NCBI RefSeq assembly: GCF_002531935.1
Contig: NZ_NWSV01000009.1
Location: 124,001-188,000, forward strand
Source of the DNA: Rhizobium chutanense
GTDB lineage: Bacteria > Pseudomonadota > Alphaproteobacteria > Rhizobiales > Rhizobiaceae
Length of the DNA: 64,000 bases
Reading direction: 5' to 3'
A program made the translations under genes and the position numbers. How positions within the stretch are numbered: the first letter of the stretch is position 1; each line of letters opens with the position of its first letter. Below are positions 26,404 through 36,257 of this stretch, one piece after another. Under the pieces are notes generated by a model. It was not told the DNA's origin. It was given only the letters and a program-made list of their open reading frames with translations, and did no database searches.

Positions 26404-26789
26404 TTCAAGGCTCCAAACACGGCTTCGATAGCCGCTTTCATCTTTTCGATCGTGAACGGCTTGGCGAGCACGTTGTTGGCGCCGAGCTGGGCTGCCTTCT
26501 GCACCAGCGCGCGGTCGCCCTGGGCAGTCAGGATGATGAAGGCCGCCTTCTTGGTGTTCGGGTTGGTGCGCACGGCCTGAAGGAAGCCGATGCCATCCAT
26601 CTTCGGCATGTTGAAGTCCGAGATCACCAGGTGGTGCGGCTGCTCGGCCATGATCTTCATGCCCTGCTCGCCGTCGCCTGCGGACGTGATCTGCTTGAAA
26701 CCGAGCTGGGTCAGCGCATCGCTGAGCAGCAACCGGCTCGTTACCTGATCATCGACGATCAGAACTTTGATTTTCTCCGCGATCGACAT
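26400..26789 (-). CDS. cheY2: chemotaxis response regulator CheY2
   Basis: This 129-residue single-domain receiver has the acidic pair Asp13-Asp14, the phosphoacceptor Asp58 ([12 protein letters not shown]) and the conserved Lys in VLAKPF. In S. meliloti the CheY at this position in the operon is the main regulator that acts on the motor, while CheY1 drains phosphate from CheA. It directly follows cheB and overlaps cheD by 4 bases. Confidence 0.95.
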   Translation of the reverse strand: MSIAEKIKVLIVDDQVTSRLLLSDALTQLGFKQITSAGDGEQGMKIMAEQPHHLVISDFNMPKMDGIGFLQAVRTNPNTKKAAFIILTAQGDRALVQKAAQLGANNVLAKPFTIEKMKAAIEAVFGALK

Positions 26790-27836
26790 TTATTCGGTCC
26801 CTTCCTTTCGGGCGGCTGTCATTTTCAATATTTCTTCACCGATGGCAGACAGGGGCAACTGCTGCTCAACGGCGCCAAGTTCGTGGGCAACCCTTGGCAT
26901 TCCGTAAACGACACAGGTTTTTTCGTTCTGGCCGAGTGTTCTGGCGCCGGCGTGGCGCATTTTCAACAATCCGGCGGCGCCATCGCGGCCCATTCCGGTC
27001 AAAATCACGCCGACGGCGTTCCGGCCCGCCAACTCCGCCACCGAATCGAACAGCACGTCGACCGATGGCCGGTGGCCGTTGACCGGTGCGCGGTCGACGA
27101 GACGGCAGCAGGGCGCCGAGGCGCCGCTGACCTGGAGGTGACGCTCTCCGCCGGGCGCCAGATAGATCTTGCCGATTTCCAGGCGGGCACCATCGGTCGC
27201 TTCCTGCACCACCGGCGCACAGAGGCGGTTCAGCCGTTCGGCGAAGCTCTTGGTAAAGGTCGGCGGCATATGCTGGGTAATGACCGTCGGCGGGCAATTG
27301 GCCGGAAACTTCTGCAGCACGGCGATCAGCGCCTCGACGCCGCCTGTCGACGAGCCGATCGCGACGATCTTGCGGCCGACACGGAAATCGGCGACGGAGG
27401 GCGGCGGTGCCGCTGCGGCCGTCACCGGCTGCGAGAACGGGCGCTGCGTGCGCGCGGCGGCCTTGACCTTCTCGGCGAGGTCGCCGAAGGGTCGCAGGTC
27501 GCCCGGCCCCGGCTTGCCGACGCAGTCGAAAGCACCGATCTCCAGCGCCGCAAGCGTCGCCTCGGCGCCGCGATGGGTCATGGTGGAGACCATGATGACC
27601 GGCATCGGACGCAGCGTCATGATCTTTTCGAGGAAATCGAGACCGTTCATGTTCGGCATCTCGATGTCGAGCGTCACGACGTCGGGGTTCAGCCGCTTGA
27701 TCGCCTCACGCGCTTCCAGCGCGTCGCCGGCCTGGCCGATGACATTGACCTCCGGGTCGGAGCTCAAGACGGCCGTGATCAGCCCTCGCATGGTCGGCGA
27801 GTCGTCAACAACGAGAACTCTTGCCGGAGCGCTCAT
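26790..27836 (-). CDS. cheB: protein-glutamate methylesterase CheB
   Basis: This 348-residue protein has an N-terminal receiver domain with phosphoacceptor Asp57 ([12 protein letters not shown]) and a C-terminal methylesterase domain with the catalytic Ser in [12 protein letters not shown] (near residue 165), His in [14 protein letters not shown] and Asp in [12 protein letters not shown]. It removes methyl groups from receptors for adaptation. The start overlaps cheR by 4 bases and the stop abuts cheY2. Confidence 0.97.
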   Translation of the reverse strand: MSAPARVLVVDDSPTMRGLITAVLSSDPEVNVIGQAGDALEAREAIKRLNPDVVTLDIEMPNMNGLDFLEKIMTLRPMPVIMVSTMTHRGAEATLAALEIGAFDCVGKPGPGDLRPFGDLAEKVKAAARTQRPFSQPVTAAAAPPPSVADFRVGRKIVAIGSSTGGVEALIAVLQKFPANCPPTVITQHMPPTFTKSFAERLNRLCAPVVQEATDGARLEIGKIYLAPGGERHLQVSGASAPCCRLVDRAPVNGHRPSVDVLFDSVAELAGRNAVGVILTGMGRDGAAGLLKMRHAGARTLGQNEKTCVVYGMPRVAHELGAVEQQLPLSAIGEEILKMTAARKEGTE

Positions 27837-28741
27837 GCCTTCCTCCCGAGACCTTTGGTCGTATAGCGATAGGTCGTAATGCCGATATTGTCGAAGACGT
27901 GTTTCGCCTCGCCCGACACGCGCTCGGAGTGGCCGATATAGAGATGGCCGCCCTCCGGCAGCAGGCCGGCGAAACGCTGCCAGATCTTCATCTGCGTCGG
28001 CTCGTCGAAATAGATGACGACGTTGCGGCAGAAGATGACGTCGAACTTGCCCTTAAACGGCCACTGCGCCATCAGATTCAGTTCGTTGTAGGTGATCAGC
28101 CGCTTGACGCGGTGGTCGACCTGGAACTTCCTGCGGCCCTGCACCTCGACTTCGCTGAACCACTGCTTGCGCATGGCCGGAGAAACGGTTTCGAGCGCGT
28201 TCTCGTCATAGGCGCCGGCCCGGGCGATCGCCAGGATCTTCGGGTCGATGTCGGTCGCCAGGATCTTGAAGTCGTAGTCGGCGACATTCGGCATCAGCGA
28301 CAGCACGGTGAGCGCGATCGAGTAAGGCTCCTGCCCGTCGGAGGAGGCCGCCGACCAGATGCGCACCCGGCCGCCCGATCGCGCCCGCTGCAGAAGCTCC
28401 GGCAGGACATGGTCGCGCAGATGCTCGAAATGGTGGTTCTCGCGGAAGAAGCGGGTGAAATTGGTCGTCAGATGCGACAGCATCTCGCGGCGCGGCGCAG
28501 CACCGGCCGGCGAAGCGACGAGGTCGCAATATTCGCGGAAGCCGGAGAGACCGAGACTGCGGATATGCTTCGACAGGCGCGAATAGACGAGCGACGCCTT
28601 CGTCTCATTGAGGAAGATGCCGGCATCCGAATAGATCATCGCGGCGATCTCGGTCAGGTCGCGGCGCGTCAGCGGATATTCTCCGCTCGCCAGGACCTCG
28701 TCGGCTCCCTGCCTCTGATCTTTTGCGCCCATTGCACTCAT
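27833..28741 (-). CDS. cheR: chemoreceptor methyltransferase CheR
   Basis: This 302-residue protein has the CheR N-terminal helical domain (about residues 25-85) and the SAM-binding domain (about 100-290), with [24 protein letters not shown] SAM loop and [20 protein letters not shown]. It methylates Glu residues of chemoreceptors with S-adenosylmethionine. It overlaps cheW upstream and cheB downstream by 4 bases each. Confidence 0.97.
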   Translation of the reverse strand: MSAMGAKDQRQGADEVLASGEYPLTRRDLTEIAAMIYSDAGIFLNETKASLVYSRLSKHIRSLGLSGFREYCDLVASPAGAAPRREMLSHLTTNFTRFFRENHHFEHLRDHVLPELLQRARSGGRVRIWSAASSDGQEPYSIALTVLSLMPNVADYDFKILATDIDPKILAIARAGAYDENALETVSPAMRKQWFSEVEVQGRRKFQVDHRVKRLITYNELNLMAQWPFKGKFDVIFCRNVVIYFDEPTQMKIWQRFAGLLPEGGHLYIGHSERVSGEAKHVFDNIGITTYRYTTKGLGRKA

Positions 28742-29205
28742 GCGGCTTCGCTTTCGGTCTCGGGAAAGAGGGCTTCAAGTTCGATCAGACAGATCATGCG
28801 TTTGTCGATGGCAAGGATGCCGCGGGCAAATTGGCGCTCGAGTTCGGAGGAGATTTCGGGCGTCGGCTGGATTGTCTCGTCGGTCACCGTCAGGATATCG
28901 GACACGGCGTCGACCAGGAGACCGACGACCTTGCGCCGGACCTGGGCGACAATAATCACGTGGCGGGCCGTCGGATCGGCCGGCTTCATGCCGAGCCGGG
29001 CCGAAAGATCGATGATCGGCAGCACCGCGCCGCGCAGGTTGATGACACCGAGCATATAGGCAGGCGAGTGCGGCATCGCGGTTGCCGGGGTCCAGCCCCG
29101 GATCTCACGAACCGACATGATGTTCACGCAAAATTCCTGATGCCCGATACGGAACGCGATCAGCTCGCGATCCCCCTCGTTCAGATTTTTTACGGCGTAC
29201 GACAT
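28738..29205 (-). CDS. cheW: chemotaxis coupling protein CheW
   Basis: This 155-residue protein is a single CheW domain with [40 protein letters not shown] and [17 protein letters not shown]. It bridges chemoreceptors and CheA. It starts 4 bases after cheA and overlaps cheR by 4 bases. Confidence 0.97.
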   Translation of the reverse strand: MSYAVKNLNEGDRELIAFRIGHQEFCVNIMSVREIRGWTPATAMPHSPAYMLGVINLRGAVLPIIDLSARLGMKPADPTARHVIIVAQVRRKVVGLLVDAVSDILTVTDETIQPTPEISSELERQFARGILAIDKRMICLIELEALFPETESEAA

Positions 29206-29209
29206 GCCC

Positions 29210-31492
29210 TTATCCTACCGCTGCCAACGACATTTCCGCTTTGAGCGACTGGCCGCGCGAGGCGCCGACGACCGCGTCGACATCGAGGATGAGAGCGACG
29301 CGCCCGTCACCGAGAATGGTGGCGGCGGCAATCCCCGGCACATGGGTGTAGTTGGCTTCCAGGCTCTTGATGACCACCTGACGCTGCCCCTGGATGGCAT
29401 CGACCATCAGGGCGCGCTGGCCGCCGCCTTCGGATTCCACCAGAAGCGCCACGCCCTCGACCGGATTGGCCTGGGTCGCGCGGAAGTTCAGGATGCGGCC
29501 GACATCGACCAGCGGGCAGAAGGAATTGCGGATCGAGATCAGCCGGTGGTTCGCACCGAAGGAATGGATCGCGGAAGCTTCCGGCTGCAGGGTTTCGACG
29601 ATCGCCGTCAGCGGCACGACCAGCGTCTGGCCGGCGACGGTGACCACCATGCCGTCGAGGACGGCGAGCGTCAGCGGCAGGCTCATGGTGAAGACCGAGC
29701 CGTGGCCGGGCTTCGAGGTGATGTTGATGCGCCCGCCGAGCGCCTGGATCGAACGCTTGACGACGTCCATGCCGACGCCGCGGCCCGAAATGTCGGAGAT
29801 CTTGTCGGCCGTCGAGAAGCCCGGCAGGAAGATCAGGTTGTCGATTTCCTCGTCCGACAGGTTGGCATCGGCCGGGATGAGATCATTGTCGATCGCCTTC
29901 TGGCGGACCTTTTCGCGGTTGATGCCGGCGCCGTCGTCGGCAAGCTCGATCAGGATGCGTCCCGAACGGTGCTTGGCGGTCAGACGGACCGTGCCTTCGG
30001 TGTTCTTGCCGGCGGCTGCGCGCTTTTCCGGCGTTTCGATGCCGTGGTCGACGGCGTTGCGGATCATGTGGGTCAGCGGCTCGGCCAGCTTGTCGATGAC
30101 CGTCTTGTCGACTTCGGTATTTTCACCTTCGGTGATGAGACGGATCGATTTGCCGGTCATGTCGGCGATTTCGCGGACGATACGCGACATACGCTGGAAC
30201 ACCGGCTTCACCGGCTGCGCGCGGATCGCCATGACCGAGTCCTGGATCTCGCGGGTGAGCTGCTGCAGCTCTTCCAGACCCATGTTGATCGAGGAGGTGC
30301 CGGTCGTGTCGTTCTCGATGACGCTCTGCGACAGCATCGCCTGGTTGATGACCAGTTCGCCGACGAGGTTGATGAGGCGGTCGACACGGTCGAGATCGAC
30401 GCGGATCGTCTGGCCGGCGCCGGCGGCGTTGTTCTGGGCGGCGGCGCTTGCAGCGGCCGCTGCGGCAGCTGCCGATTCCTTCTTCTCGACGCGGGCGGCG
30501 GCAGCAGCCATCTGCGTGACGTTGGAGGCCGTCTCGGCAGCGGCAACGGCGGCGGCGGTCTCGGCGGCGGCGCCGGAAACCTCTTCCGCTGCGCCCGACT
30601 CATCCAGGATCGACAGATCGAAGGGAACCGGCACCATCGGCAGTTCCTCGTTGCTGGTCGCGCCGGCCCTTGCGTCGGCGATCGGCTTCACCGTCAGTTC
30701 GCAATCCCACTCGGCGAATTCGAAGACGGTGCGAATGGCGTCCTCGCCCTTGTCCGTCTTGAGCGTGACGTTCCAGAAGAAATAGGCGCCTTCCGGATCG
30801 AGTTCCTCGAGGCCGGGCAGAGCATCCGTATTGCAGTAGATGGTCATTTCGCCGAGGCGCGAGAGGTCGCGCAGCAGCAGCGTGGCGTCATTGCCCTTGG
30901 AATAGAGTTCGTAGCGCGGCTTGAAGGTGATTTCATAAGCCGGCATTTCAGCACCCGCATCGCCCTCGCCACCAAAATCGTCGAAGGAAAAGGGGATCGG
31001 CTGGAAGCCGCTGTCGTCGGTCGGCTTGACGGCCGGGGCCGGAGCAGCCTTGGCCACGGGCTTTGCGGCGGCCTTCGGCGCCGGCGCCTCGGCCGAGGGA
31101 GACGGCAATTCGCCGTTGGCCAGCGCCTCGAGCTCCTTGACGAGGCCGCGGCTGCGGCTTTCATCGACGCTGCCGCCGTCGCGCGCAGCATTCGTCAGGT
31201 CGGCGAGCACGTCGGCCGACTTCAGCATTACCTTCAGGACGTCCTGGTTCGGCTCGAGCTTGTTGGATCGAACGCAATCGAGAGTGGTCTCGAAAACATG
31301 GGCGAAGGCAACCAGATCATCAAGGCCGAAGGCGCCGGCGCCACCCTTGATCGAATGCACGGCACGGAACACCGCATTGACGGTTTCCGGATCGCGATCG
31401 CCATCATTCATTTTCAGAAGACCGGATTCCAGCTCGGCGAGCTGTTCCTCGCACTCCTGGAAAAAGATCTCTTTGATTTCGTTCATATCCAT
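29210..31492 (-). CDS. cheA: chemotaxis histidine kinase CheA
   Basis: This 760-residue protein has the CheA domain order. The P1 domain carries the phosphorylated His46 in [16 protein letters not shown] CheY-binding-like region follows (about 150-280), and then a very Ala-rich linker (about 295-350). The dimerisation domain comes next, then the ATPase domain with [17 protein letters not shown] and [20 protein letters not shown]. The C-terminal CheW-like domain starts near 630. It phosphorylates CheY1, CheY2 and CheB. It lies 17 bases after cheY1 and 4 bases before cheW. Confidence 0.97.
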   Translation of the reverse strand: MDMNEIKEIFFQECEEQLAELESGLLKMNDGDRDPETVNAVFRAVHSIKGGAGAFGLDDLVAFAHVFETTLDCVRSNKLEPNQDVLKVMLKSADVLADLTNAARDGGSVDESRSRGLVKELEALANGELPSPSAEAPAPKAAAKPVAKAAPAPAVKPTDDSGFQPIPFSFDDFGGEGDAGAEMPAYEITFKPRYELYSKGNDATLLLRDLSRLGEMTIYCNTDALPGLEELDPEGAYFFWNVTLKTDKGEDAIRTVFEFAEWDCELTVKPIADARAGATSNEELPMVPVPFDLSILDESGAAEEVSGAAAETAAAVAAAETASNVTQMAAAAARVEKKESAAAAAAAASAAAQNNAAGAGQTIRVDLDRVDRLINLVGELVINQAMLSQSVIENDTTGTSSINMGLEELQQLTREIQDSVMAIRAQPVKPVFQRMSRIVREIADMTGKSIRLITEGENTEVDKTVIDKLAEPLTHMIRNAVDHGIETPEKRAAAGKNTEGTVRLTAKHRSGRILIELADDGAGINREKVRQKAIDNDLIPADANLSDEEIDNLIFLPGFSTADKISDISGRGVGMDVVKRSIQALGGRINITSKPGHGSVFTMSLPLTLAVLDGMVVTVAGQTLVVPLTAIVETLQPEASAIHSFGANHRLISIRNSFCPLVDVGRILNFRATQANPVEGVALLVESEGGGQRALMVDAIQGQRQVVIKSLEANYTHVPGIAAATILGDGRVALILDVDAVVGASRGQSLKAEMSLAAVG

Positions 31493-31509
31493 AGGAGAAA
31501 ATCCTGGGT

Positions 31510-31875
31510 TTAAGCGGTTACACGCTCAATGGCATCGATCAGCTTGGCCGGGTCGAAAGGCTTGACGATCCAGCCCGTGGCGCCAGCCTGGCGGGCGCGG
31601 TTCTTCTTTTCCGCGTCGCTTTCGGTGGTGAGGACCAGGATCGGGATCGCCCGATATTTCTCGTTGCGGCGGACACCTTCGATGAAGCCGAAACCGTCGA
31701 GGCGCGGCATGTTGATGTCGGTGACGATGACGTCGGGATTGGACTCTTCGAGAACCTCGAGGCCCTCGACGCCGTCTTCCGCCTGAATCGTCTCGAAGCC
31801 GGCATTGTTCAGCGTCACGAGAAGCATGTTTCGGATGGTGCGGGAATCATCCACGGTAAGAACTTTTTTCTTCAT
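31510..31875 (-). CDS. cheY1: chemotaxis response regulator CheY1
   Basis: This 121-residue receiver has Asp9-Asp10, phosphoacceptor Asp53 (VIVTDINMPRLDG), Thr83 and Lys105 (WIVKPFD). In S. meliloti CheY1 acts as a phosphate sink that takes phosphate back from CheA, helped by CheS. It overlaps the preceding cheS by 4 bases and precedes cheA. Confidence 0.95.
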   Translation of the reverse strand: MKKKVLTVDDSRTIRNMLLVTLNNAGFETIQAEDGVEGLEVLEESNPDVIVTDINMPRLDGFGFIEGVRRNEKYRAIPILVLTTESDAEKKNRARQAGATGWIVKPFDPAKLIDAIERVTA

Positions 31876-32168
31876 TGCCGAATCTCCTTGGCAAGCAGGT
31901 GATCAATATTGACGCCCACCAGCTGCATGGTTTTCTGAAATGCGTCGGACACCTTGGAAAAGGTGAATGGCTGCTTGTCCTGCTCCCAGGTCTTCTCGGC
32001 GGACATCAGAACCTGGGCACAAAGGGCACCGATCCGTTCGACGCCGGAAGCGTCGATCGACAGACCGCTGCCCCTGAGGGAGAGGAGTTTATCGCGCAAG
32101 GCGGAAGCCTCGTTGAGGTCGAGCACCGCTGTCAGATCCAGCGTCTTGCCACTCTTCTTTGCTACCAT
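31872..32168 (-). CDS. cheS: CheS, STAS-domain partner of CheA
   Basis: This 98-residue protein is a single STAS-like domain (LDLTAVLDLNEASALRDKLL, then GSGLSIDASGVERIGALCAQ). It sits second in the operon, the place of cheS in S. meliloti. There CheS binds CheA and speeds CheY1 dephosphorylation by favouring its binding to CheA. Older annotation calls it cheX, which is a different family. I chose the ATG at 32168, which gives the family length; a longer frame starts at 32219. Confidence 0.88.
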   Translation of the reverse strand: MVAKKSGKTLDLTAVLDLNEASALRDKLLSLRGSGLSIDASGVERIGALCAQVLMSAEKTWEQDKQPFTFSKVSDAFQKTMQLVGVNIDHLLAKEIRQ

Positions 32169-32231
32169 CAGCTTTTCCTTGTCCCCTTGTCCCCGGCCCG
32201 AGAAGACGGGCTGAGGCAATCATCCGATAGG

Positions 32232-33857
32232 TTAGTAAACATTCCGCCCACCTCCGACGCTTGCGAGAGGCTGCGGAAGGCTAAAATCATCATTTTCATA
32301 TTCGTTCTCGGCCGGTGCCGGACGGGCGGCGGCCTCGATGGCGCGCGGCGTCACGCGCGCCGGGCCCAAGCGCCCTGTATGGGCATTTTCCCGGGCGATG
32401 CGAAATTCGCGAATCGTCTGGCCGAGCTCGACAATAACGGTGTGCAGGTGATCGGCACCTTCGGCGGAGCGCTCGGCAAAGCCGGCGCTGCCGGCCACCT
32501 CGCCGCCCAGGCTCTTGACGTCAGAAGTGACGCTGTCGAGGCTTTCGGCATGTTCGCCGGTTCGGGTGGCGATGCCTGATATGGCGGCGTTGATGTCGGT
32601 GACCTGGCGCACGATGCTGCCGATCGAATCCTGCGTACGGCCGACCATCTGCACGCCGGCATCAACCTGCGCCTTGGTCACCGTCACCAGCGTCTTGATC
32701 TCGCGGGCGGCTTCGGCCGAGCGCTGGGCCAGCGCGCGGACTTCCTGAGCAACGACGGCAAAACCGCGGCCGGAATCTCCGGCGCGGGCGGCCTCGATGC
32801 CGGCGTTCAGCGCCAGGAGATTGGTCTGGAAGGCGATCTCGTCGATCGCGCCGATGATCTGGCCGATTTTTTCGGCCGACTGCTCGATATCGGCCATGGC
32901 GCTGATGGCGCGGCCGACGACCTCGCCGCTTTCCTCGACTGCGGCGCGCGTCGAAGCGGCCGCCTGTTCGGCAGCGCGGCTTTCGGCTGCACCGTCACGC
33001 ACGCTGCCGGCGATGCCGGCAAGGGCGGCGGCGGAAAGCTGCAGCCGGTCGGCATGGCCGGACGCCGTGCCGGCGAACTGGCGTGACAGGCCGGCAAGCG
33101 AGCCAGTCGCCGCTTCGGCCTTCAGCGTGCGCTCTGTTATGGCTGTGAATTCGGCCTGGAGACCATCCAGCGCGCCGTTCAGCGCGGCGGCGATCCCGGC
33201 ATGGTCGCCGTCGACGGGGGCGCGCCGCGTCAGGTCGCGGGCGGACAGGCCCTCGATGACATCGCCGAAGATCCTGGCGATCTCGGCCTCGTTGTCGGCG
33301 CGCTGACTGGCGAGCGCACGGCTCTGTCCGGCGCGCTGCGCGTTGAAACGGAGCGAGACGGCGATTTCCACATCGACCATGACGATGCGGATGATCGCCG
33401 TGATCAGATCGGAGATTTCGCGGGCGCGGCGCTTGGCAGACGGCAGCAGCGGACGGCCGGCAATTTCCTCGGCGAGACCGGAAACGACATGCTCCAGCAT
33501 GACGCCATGGCCGGCCACGTGCCAGCGCGGGTCGAGGCCGATCTTGCTTTCGGTATCGGAGAGAACCTTGACGCGCTCGGCATAGAGGCTGTCGAACCGC
33601 GCATCGGTCAGCACGTCCCAATGCGAGGACTGCAGATCATGCAGGCGTTCGACCTGGCGCTCGCTCTCGAAATTGCGCGAAGCGTCGGGGAACGACTGGA
33701 ACCGGTGGAAGAGATCCCTGAGGCCCGCCTTCAGATGGACTTCGAGGGCCGGGCGATTGCGGCGCACCAGTTCGCACTGCTCGGCATCGAGACCGGCAAA
33801 GCGCAGGCGGTCGCGCAAGCTGCCTGCCTGCGCTCCACGAGCCTGATCTGATGGCAT
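32232..33857 (-). CDS. icpA: cytoplasmic globin-coupled chemoreceptor (IcpA-type)
   Basis: This 541-residue soluble receptor has no membrane helix. Residues about 15-155 form a globin-sensor-like helical domain. The signalling hairpin tip lies in the second half ([20 protein letters not shown], then [20 protein letters not shown]), flanked by methylation helices. It is the first gene of the che operon, as icpA is in R. leguminosarum and S. meliloti. At the place where haem-binding relatives have the proximal His, three residues before IGLDPRW, this protein appears to have Glu103, so haem binding is doubtful. The ATG at 33857 has GAGG six bases upstream. Confidence 0.92.
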   Translation of the reverse strand: MPSDQARGAQAGSLRDRLRFAGLDAEQCELVRRNRPALEVHLKAGLRDLFHRFQSFPDASRNFESERQVERLHDLQSSHWDVLTDARFDSLYAERVKVLSDTESKIGLDPRWHVAGHGVMLEHVVSGLAEEIAGRPLLPSAKRRAREISDLITAIIRIVMVDVEIAVSLRFNAQRAGQSRALASQRADNEAEIARIFGDVIEGLSARDLTRRAPVDGDHAGIAAALNGALDGLQAEFTAITERTLKAEAATGSLAGLSRQFAGTASGHADRLQLSAAALAGIAGSVRDGAAESRAAEQAAASTRAAVEESGEVVGRAISAMADIEQSAEKIGQIIGAIDEIAFQTNLLALNAGIEAARAGDSGRGFAVVAQEVRALAQRSAEAAREIKTLVTVTKAQVDAGVQMVGRTQDSIGSIVRQVTDINAAISGIATRTGEHAESLDSVTSDVKSLGGEVAGSAGFAERSAEGADHLHTVIVELGQTIREFRIARENAHTGRLGPARVTPRAIEAAARPAPAENEYENDDFSLPQPLASVGGGRNVY

Positions 33858-34287
33858 GTCCTGCCTCAACACCTGTCCCCAACCCGCTTTCCAGGCGATG
33901 CCCGGCTAAAAACTTTCGCAGCATCCGATAGAACCAAGCGTGGAGACGGTCCTTGCCACCGGTGACAACCGGTGGGTCGAGCCCCCTGATCAGCTATGTT
34001 TCGGAGCTGTCTGAAGAGATGGATACCGGATCAACCCGGTACGGCGGGACGGCGTCATGCCTGGTGGGAACGAGTGCATCTTCCCATTCCGACGTGTAAA
34101 CCAATGTTTATGGTTAATTCCTTGCCTGAAGGTTAATAAGCCTTTTCGCAGTGCCGGCTTTTGAAGCAATTCAAGGCCGTTGGCAAAAAATACTGCTGCG
34201 GAGTTGCACGGCTGCTACAAGGCACACGCAAGCTCCGTGTTATAGGCCGGTCGATAACCAAGACATGACGTCGACAAGGACAGAGCA
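33858..34287 (-). promoter_or_regulatory. upstream region of the che operon
   Basis: These 430 bases carry no gene I can support and should hold the che promoter. A perfect 8-bp palindrome with GACA loop (33956-33963 with 33968-33975, CCACCGGT) lies about 100 bases upstream of icpA and is a candidate operator. The part beyond 34100 is AT-rich and may serve the plus-strand genes that follow. Confidence 0.4.
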
Positions 34288-34401
34288 ATGATTGTTCTCG
34301 GATTGGGTTCCTGCTTGATTGCAATGACGCTGCTTGCCGCCGTCGCCCGTCTCGATTTTCTCGCCGCAAACCGCGATATCCGCGGGCTTCGGGTGTTCTA
34401 A
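34288..34401 (+). CDS. possible 37-residue membrane peptide
   Basis: An ATG with AAGGA about 10 bases upstream opens a 37-codon frame ending in TAA at 34399-34401. The first 20 residues are hydrophobic (MIVLGLGSCLIAMTLLAAVA) and could span the membrane, and the rest is polar with several Arg. It lies 87 bases before the glycosyltransferase gene on the same strand. The coding signal is weak because of its length, and I know no family for it. Confidence 0.4.
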   Translation: MIVLGLGSCLIAMTLLAAVARLDFLAANRDIRGLRVF

Positions 34402-34488
34402 AGCGCATCTTCGCCCTTTCCCGTTGGCAGCCCGGCGCCTTTGGTGTTATCGCACTCGCGCTTTTCATGTCAGCGGAACAGTCGATTC

Positions 34489-35910
34489 ATGTCCCCCAGA
34501 TCAGGTCTCCTCATCGTTCTCGGCTTCACGCTCTGGCGTGTCGTTACGCTGCATTTCGATGCGACCGACCTTTTCGTCGACGAGGCGCAGTACTGGTTCT
34601 GGTCGCAGAATCTCGATCTCGGCTATTATTCCAAGCCGCCGATGATTGCCTGGGTGATCCGGGCAATGACCGAGCTTTCCGGTTCCGACGCCATCTACTG
34701 GATCAGGCTCGCCGGACCGCTGATCCACATGGCGGCGGCGCTGGTGCTGATGAAGGTTGCAAAACGTTTCGTCGGGCCGGAGATCGAAGGCTGGACGGGC
34801 GCCACCTATATCACGCTGCCGGGCGTCGCGCTGTCTTCGGTGTTCTTCTCGACAGACGTGATCCTGCTGTTCTTCATCGCGATCGCCCTGCTTGCCTATT
34901 TCGGCCTGACGCAGCGGCGCTCGGTCGGGCTGGCGCTGGTCATGGGCCTTGGCGTCGGCCTCGCCTTCCTGACGAAATATGCCGTGCTGTTCGTCGTTCC
35001 GGGCGGCGCGCTTGCCCTCCTGCTTGTTCCGGCCGCGCGCATCGCCATTCGGGATTTCATCATCGCGGTCGCGGTCGCCGCGATTGTCGCCTTGCCGAAT
35101 CTCTGGTGGAACCTGCAGCACGACAATACGACCGTGCGGCATACGCAGGACATCGCCCATTGGAGCGAACTTGGCATCAATCTCCGTCGCGGGCTTGAAT
35201 TCTTCTCTGCCCAATTCGGCGTCGTCGGGCCGATCGTCTTCTTCGCAATGCTCTGGGCGGTCTATCGCATGATCAAGGGCAGGAGTGACGACCGGGAAAA
35301 GCTGCTGGTCTGGCTGTCGATACCGGTGGTGCTGCTGATCACCCTGCAGGCAACGGTCGCCAAGGCCTATGCCAACTGGGCCGTAACCGCCTATGTCGCA
35401 GGCACCATCCTTGCCGTCTGGCTGCTCCATCGGTTCTGGCCGAAAGGGCTCAGGCTGTCGCTCGCCATCAACGGCATCGCCAGCCTGCTCTTTCCGCTGG
35501 CGACAATCTTTCCGCACCAATTGCTTCTGCCGAACGGCGACGAGATAATGAAGCGCTATCTCGGCCGCGCCGAGGTCAGCCGCCAGGCCGCAGCCCTTGC
35601 CGGCCAGGCCGGCACCGACATCATCGTCACCAACGATCGCGACATGGTCGCCGATCTTTTTTATACGCTGCGCGACACATCCTACAGGATCTATGCGCGC
35701 GCGCCGGCGGGCCTTCCCGAGAGCTATTACGAGCAGGAATTCGCCCTGCCGGCCGACATTACCGGCAAGGTGCTTTACCTGACGCTCGGGTCCTTCAGCT
35801 GCGCCACCGAGACGCCCGAGGTGGTGAAGAACTGGCAGCCGACCGAAGGCTACTACAAGGGCAAGGCGCTCTCCCTCTACAAGGTCTCCGCTGCCTGCCT
35901 GGCGCCCTGA
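34489..35910 (+). CDS. glycosyltransferase family 39 membrane protein (ArnT/PMT-like)
   Basis: This 473-residue protein has about ten to twelve membrane helices. The first loop carries the family's catalytic acidic pair Asp31-Glu32 (in DLFVDEAQYWFWSQNLDLGY) followed by YYSKPPMIAW. GT39/GT83 enzymes move sugars from polyprenyl-phosphate carriers to lipid A or proteins on the periplasmic side. A soluble C-terminal domain follows from about residue 365. The substrate cannot be told from sequence. The ATG at 34489 fits the first membrane helix; an ATG 16 codons earlier is less likely. Confidence 0.88.
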   Translation: MSPRSGLLIVLGFTLWRVVTLHFDATDLFVDEAQYWFWSQNLDLGYYSKPPMIAWVIRAMTELSGSDAIYWIRLAGPLIHMAAALVLMKVAKRFVGPEIEGWTGATYITLPGVALSSVFFSTDVILLFFIAIALLAYFGLTQRRSVGLALVMGLGVGLAFLTKYAVLFVVPGGALALLLVPAARIAIRDFIIAVAVAAIVALPNLWWNLQHDNTTVRHTQDIAHWSELGINLRRGLEFFSAQFGVVGPIVFFAMLWAVYRMIKGRSDDREKLLVWLSIPVVLLITLQATVAKAYANWAVTAYVAGTILAVWLLHRFWPKGLRLSLAINGIASLLFPLATIFPHQLLLPNGDEIMKRYLGRAEVSRQAAALAGQAGTDIIVTNDRDMVADLFYTLRDTSYRIYARAPAGLPESYYEQEFALPADITGKVLYLTLGSFSCATETPEVVKNWQPTEGYYKGKALSLYKVSAACLAP

Positions 35911-35926
35911 GCCGATCGATTCCGAT

Positions 35927-36178
35927 TTAAGGAATTAAGCAGAGGCCGGTGCCCGCCCCTTCGATCTCGACGAATTTGACGCCGCCTTCCTCGAAGGCGA
36001 GGCGCAGCTGCGCCTCCGTGGCGCGGTGGATGTCGTGGTGGCGACCCTCGTAATCGCGGATGGTGCTGCGCGAGACGGCTGCCCTTTCGGCAAGATCGGT
36101 CTGAGTCCAGTCGAGCAGCCCGCGTGCCGCGCGGCAGAGAGCGGGACTCAGAATTGTTTCCCTGGCGCCTTGACCCAT
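35927..36178 (-). CDS. XRE family helix-turn-helix regulator
   Basis: This 83-residue protein has an XRE-type HTH at about residues 13-65 (ALCRAARGLLDWTQTDLAER, then AAVSRSTIRDYEGRHHDIHR). A short tail follows (GVKFVEIEGAGTGLCLIP). It is divergent from the antiporter gene at 36258. The 79 bases between them hold a palindromic AT-rich sequence, so it likely controls itself and perhaps the antiporter. No toxin gene is adjacent. Confidence 0.88.
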   Translation of the reverse strand: MGQGARETILSPALCRAARGLLDWTQTDLAERAAVSRSTIRDYEGRHHDIHRATEAQLRLAFEEGGVKFVEIEGAGTGLCLIP

Positions 36179-36193
36179 GATTTCAACTCACCC

Positions 36194-36218
36194 ATATTGG
36201 CCGATATAGACCATATAT
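36194..36218. promoter_or_regulatory. candidate XRE operator
   Basis: An imperfect 14-bp palindrome ATATTGGCCGATAT (36194-36207) runs into a second related copy ending at 36218 (ATAGACCATATAT). It is AT-rich against its surroundings and lies between the divergent XRE and antiporter genes. Confidence 0.4.
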
Positions 36219-36257
36219 GTCACGTTACGACCGGGGTTTCCAGATCGGGAGACGATT

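Noticed and set aside
29204..31513. 769-codon open frame on the plus strand opposite cheA
   Set aside because: It is a shadow of cheA; the product is of Asp/Arg-rich biased composition without motifs.
34170..34200. Sigma-54 promoter before the small gene at 34288
   Set aside because: A TGGCA-like and GC element are present but the spacing between GG and GC is 11 rather than 10 bases.
35927..36257. Toxin-antitoxin module around the XRE gene
   Set aside because: No small toxin-like gene is adjacent; the neighbours are a glycosyltransferase and an antiporter.
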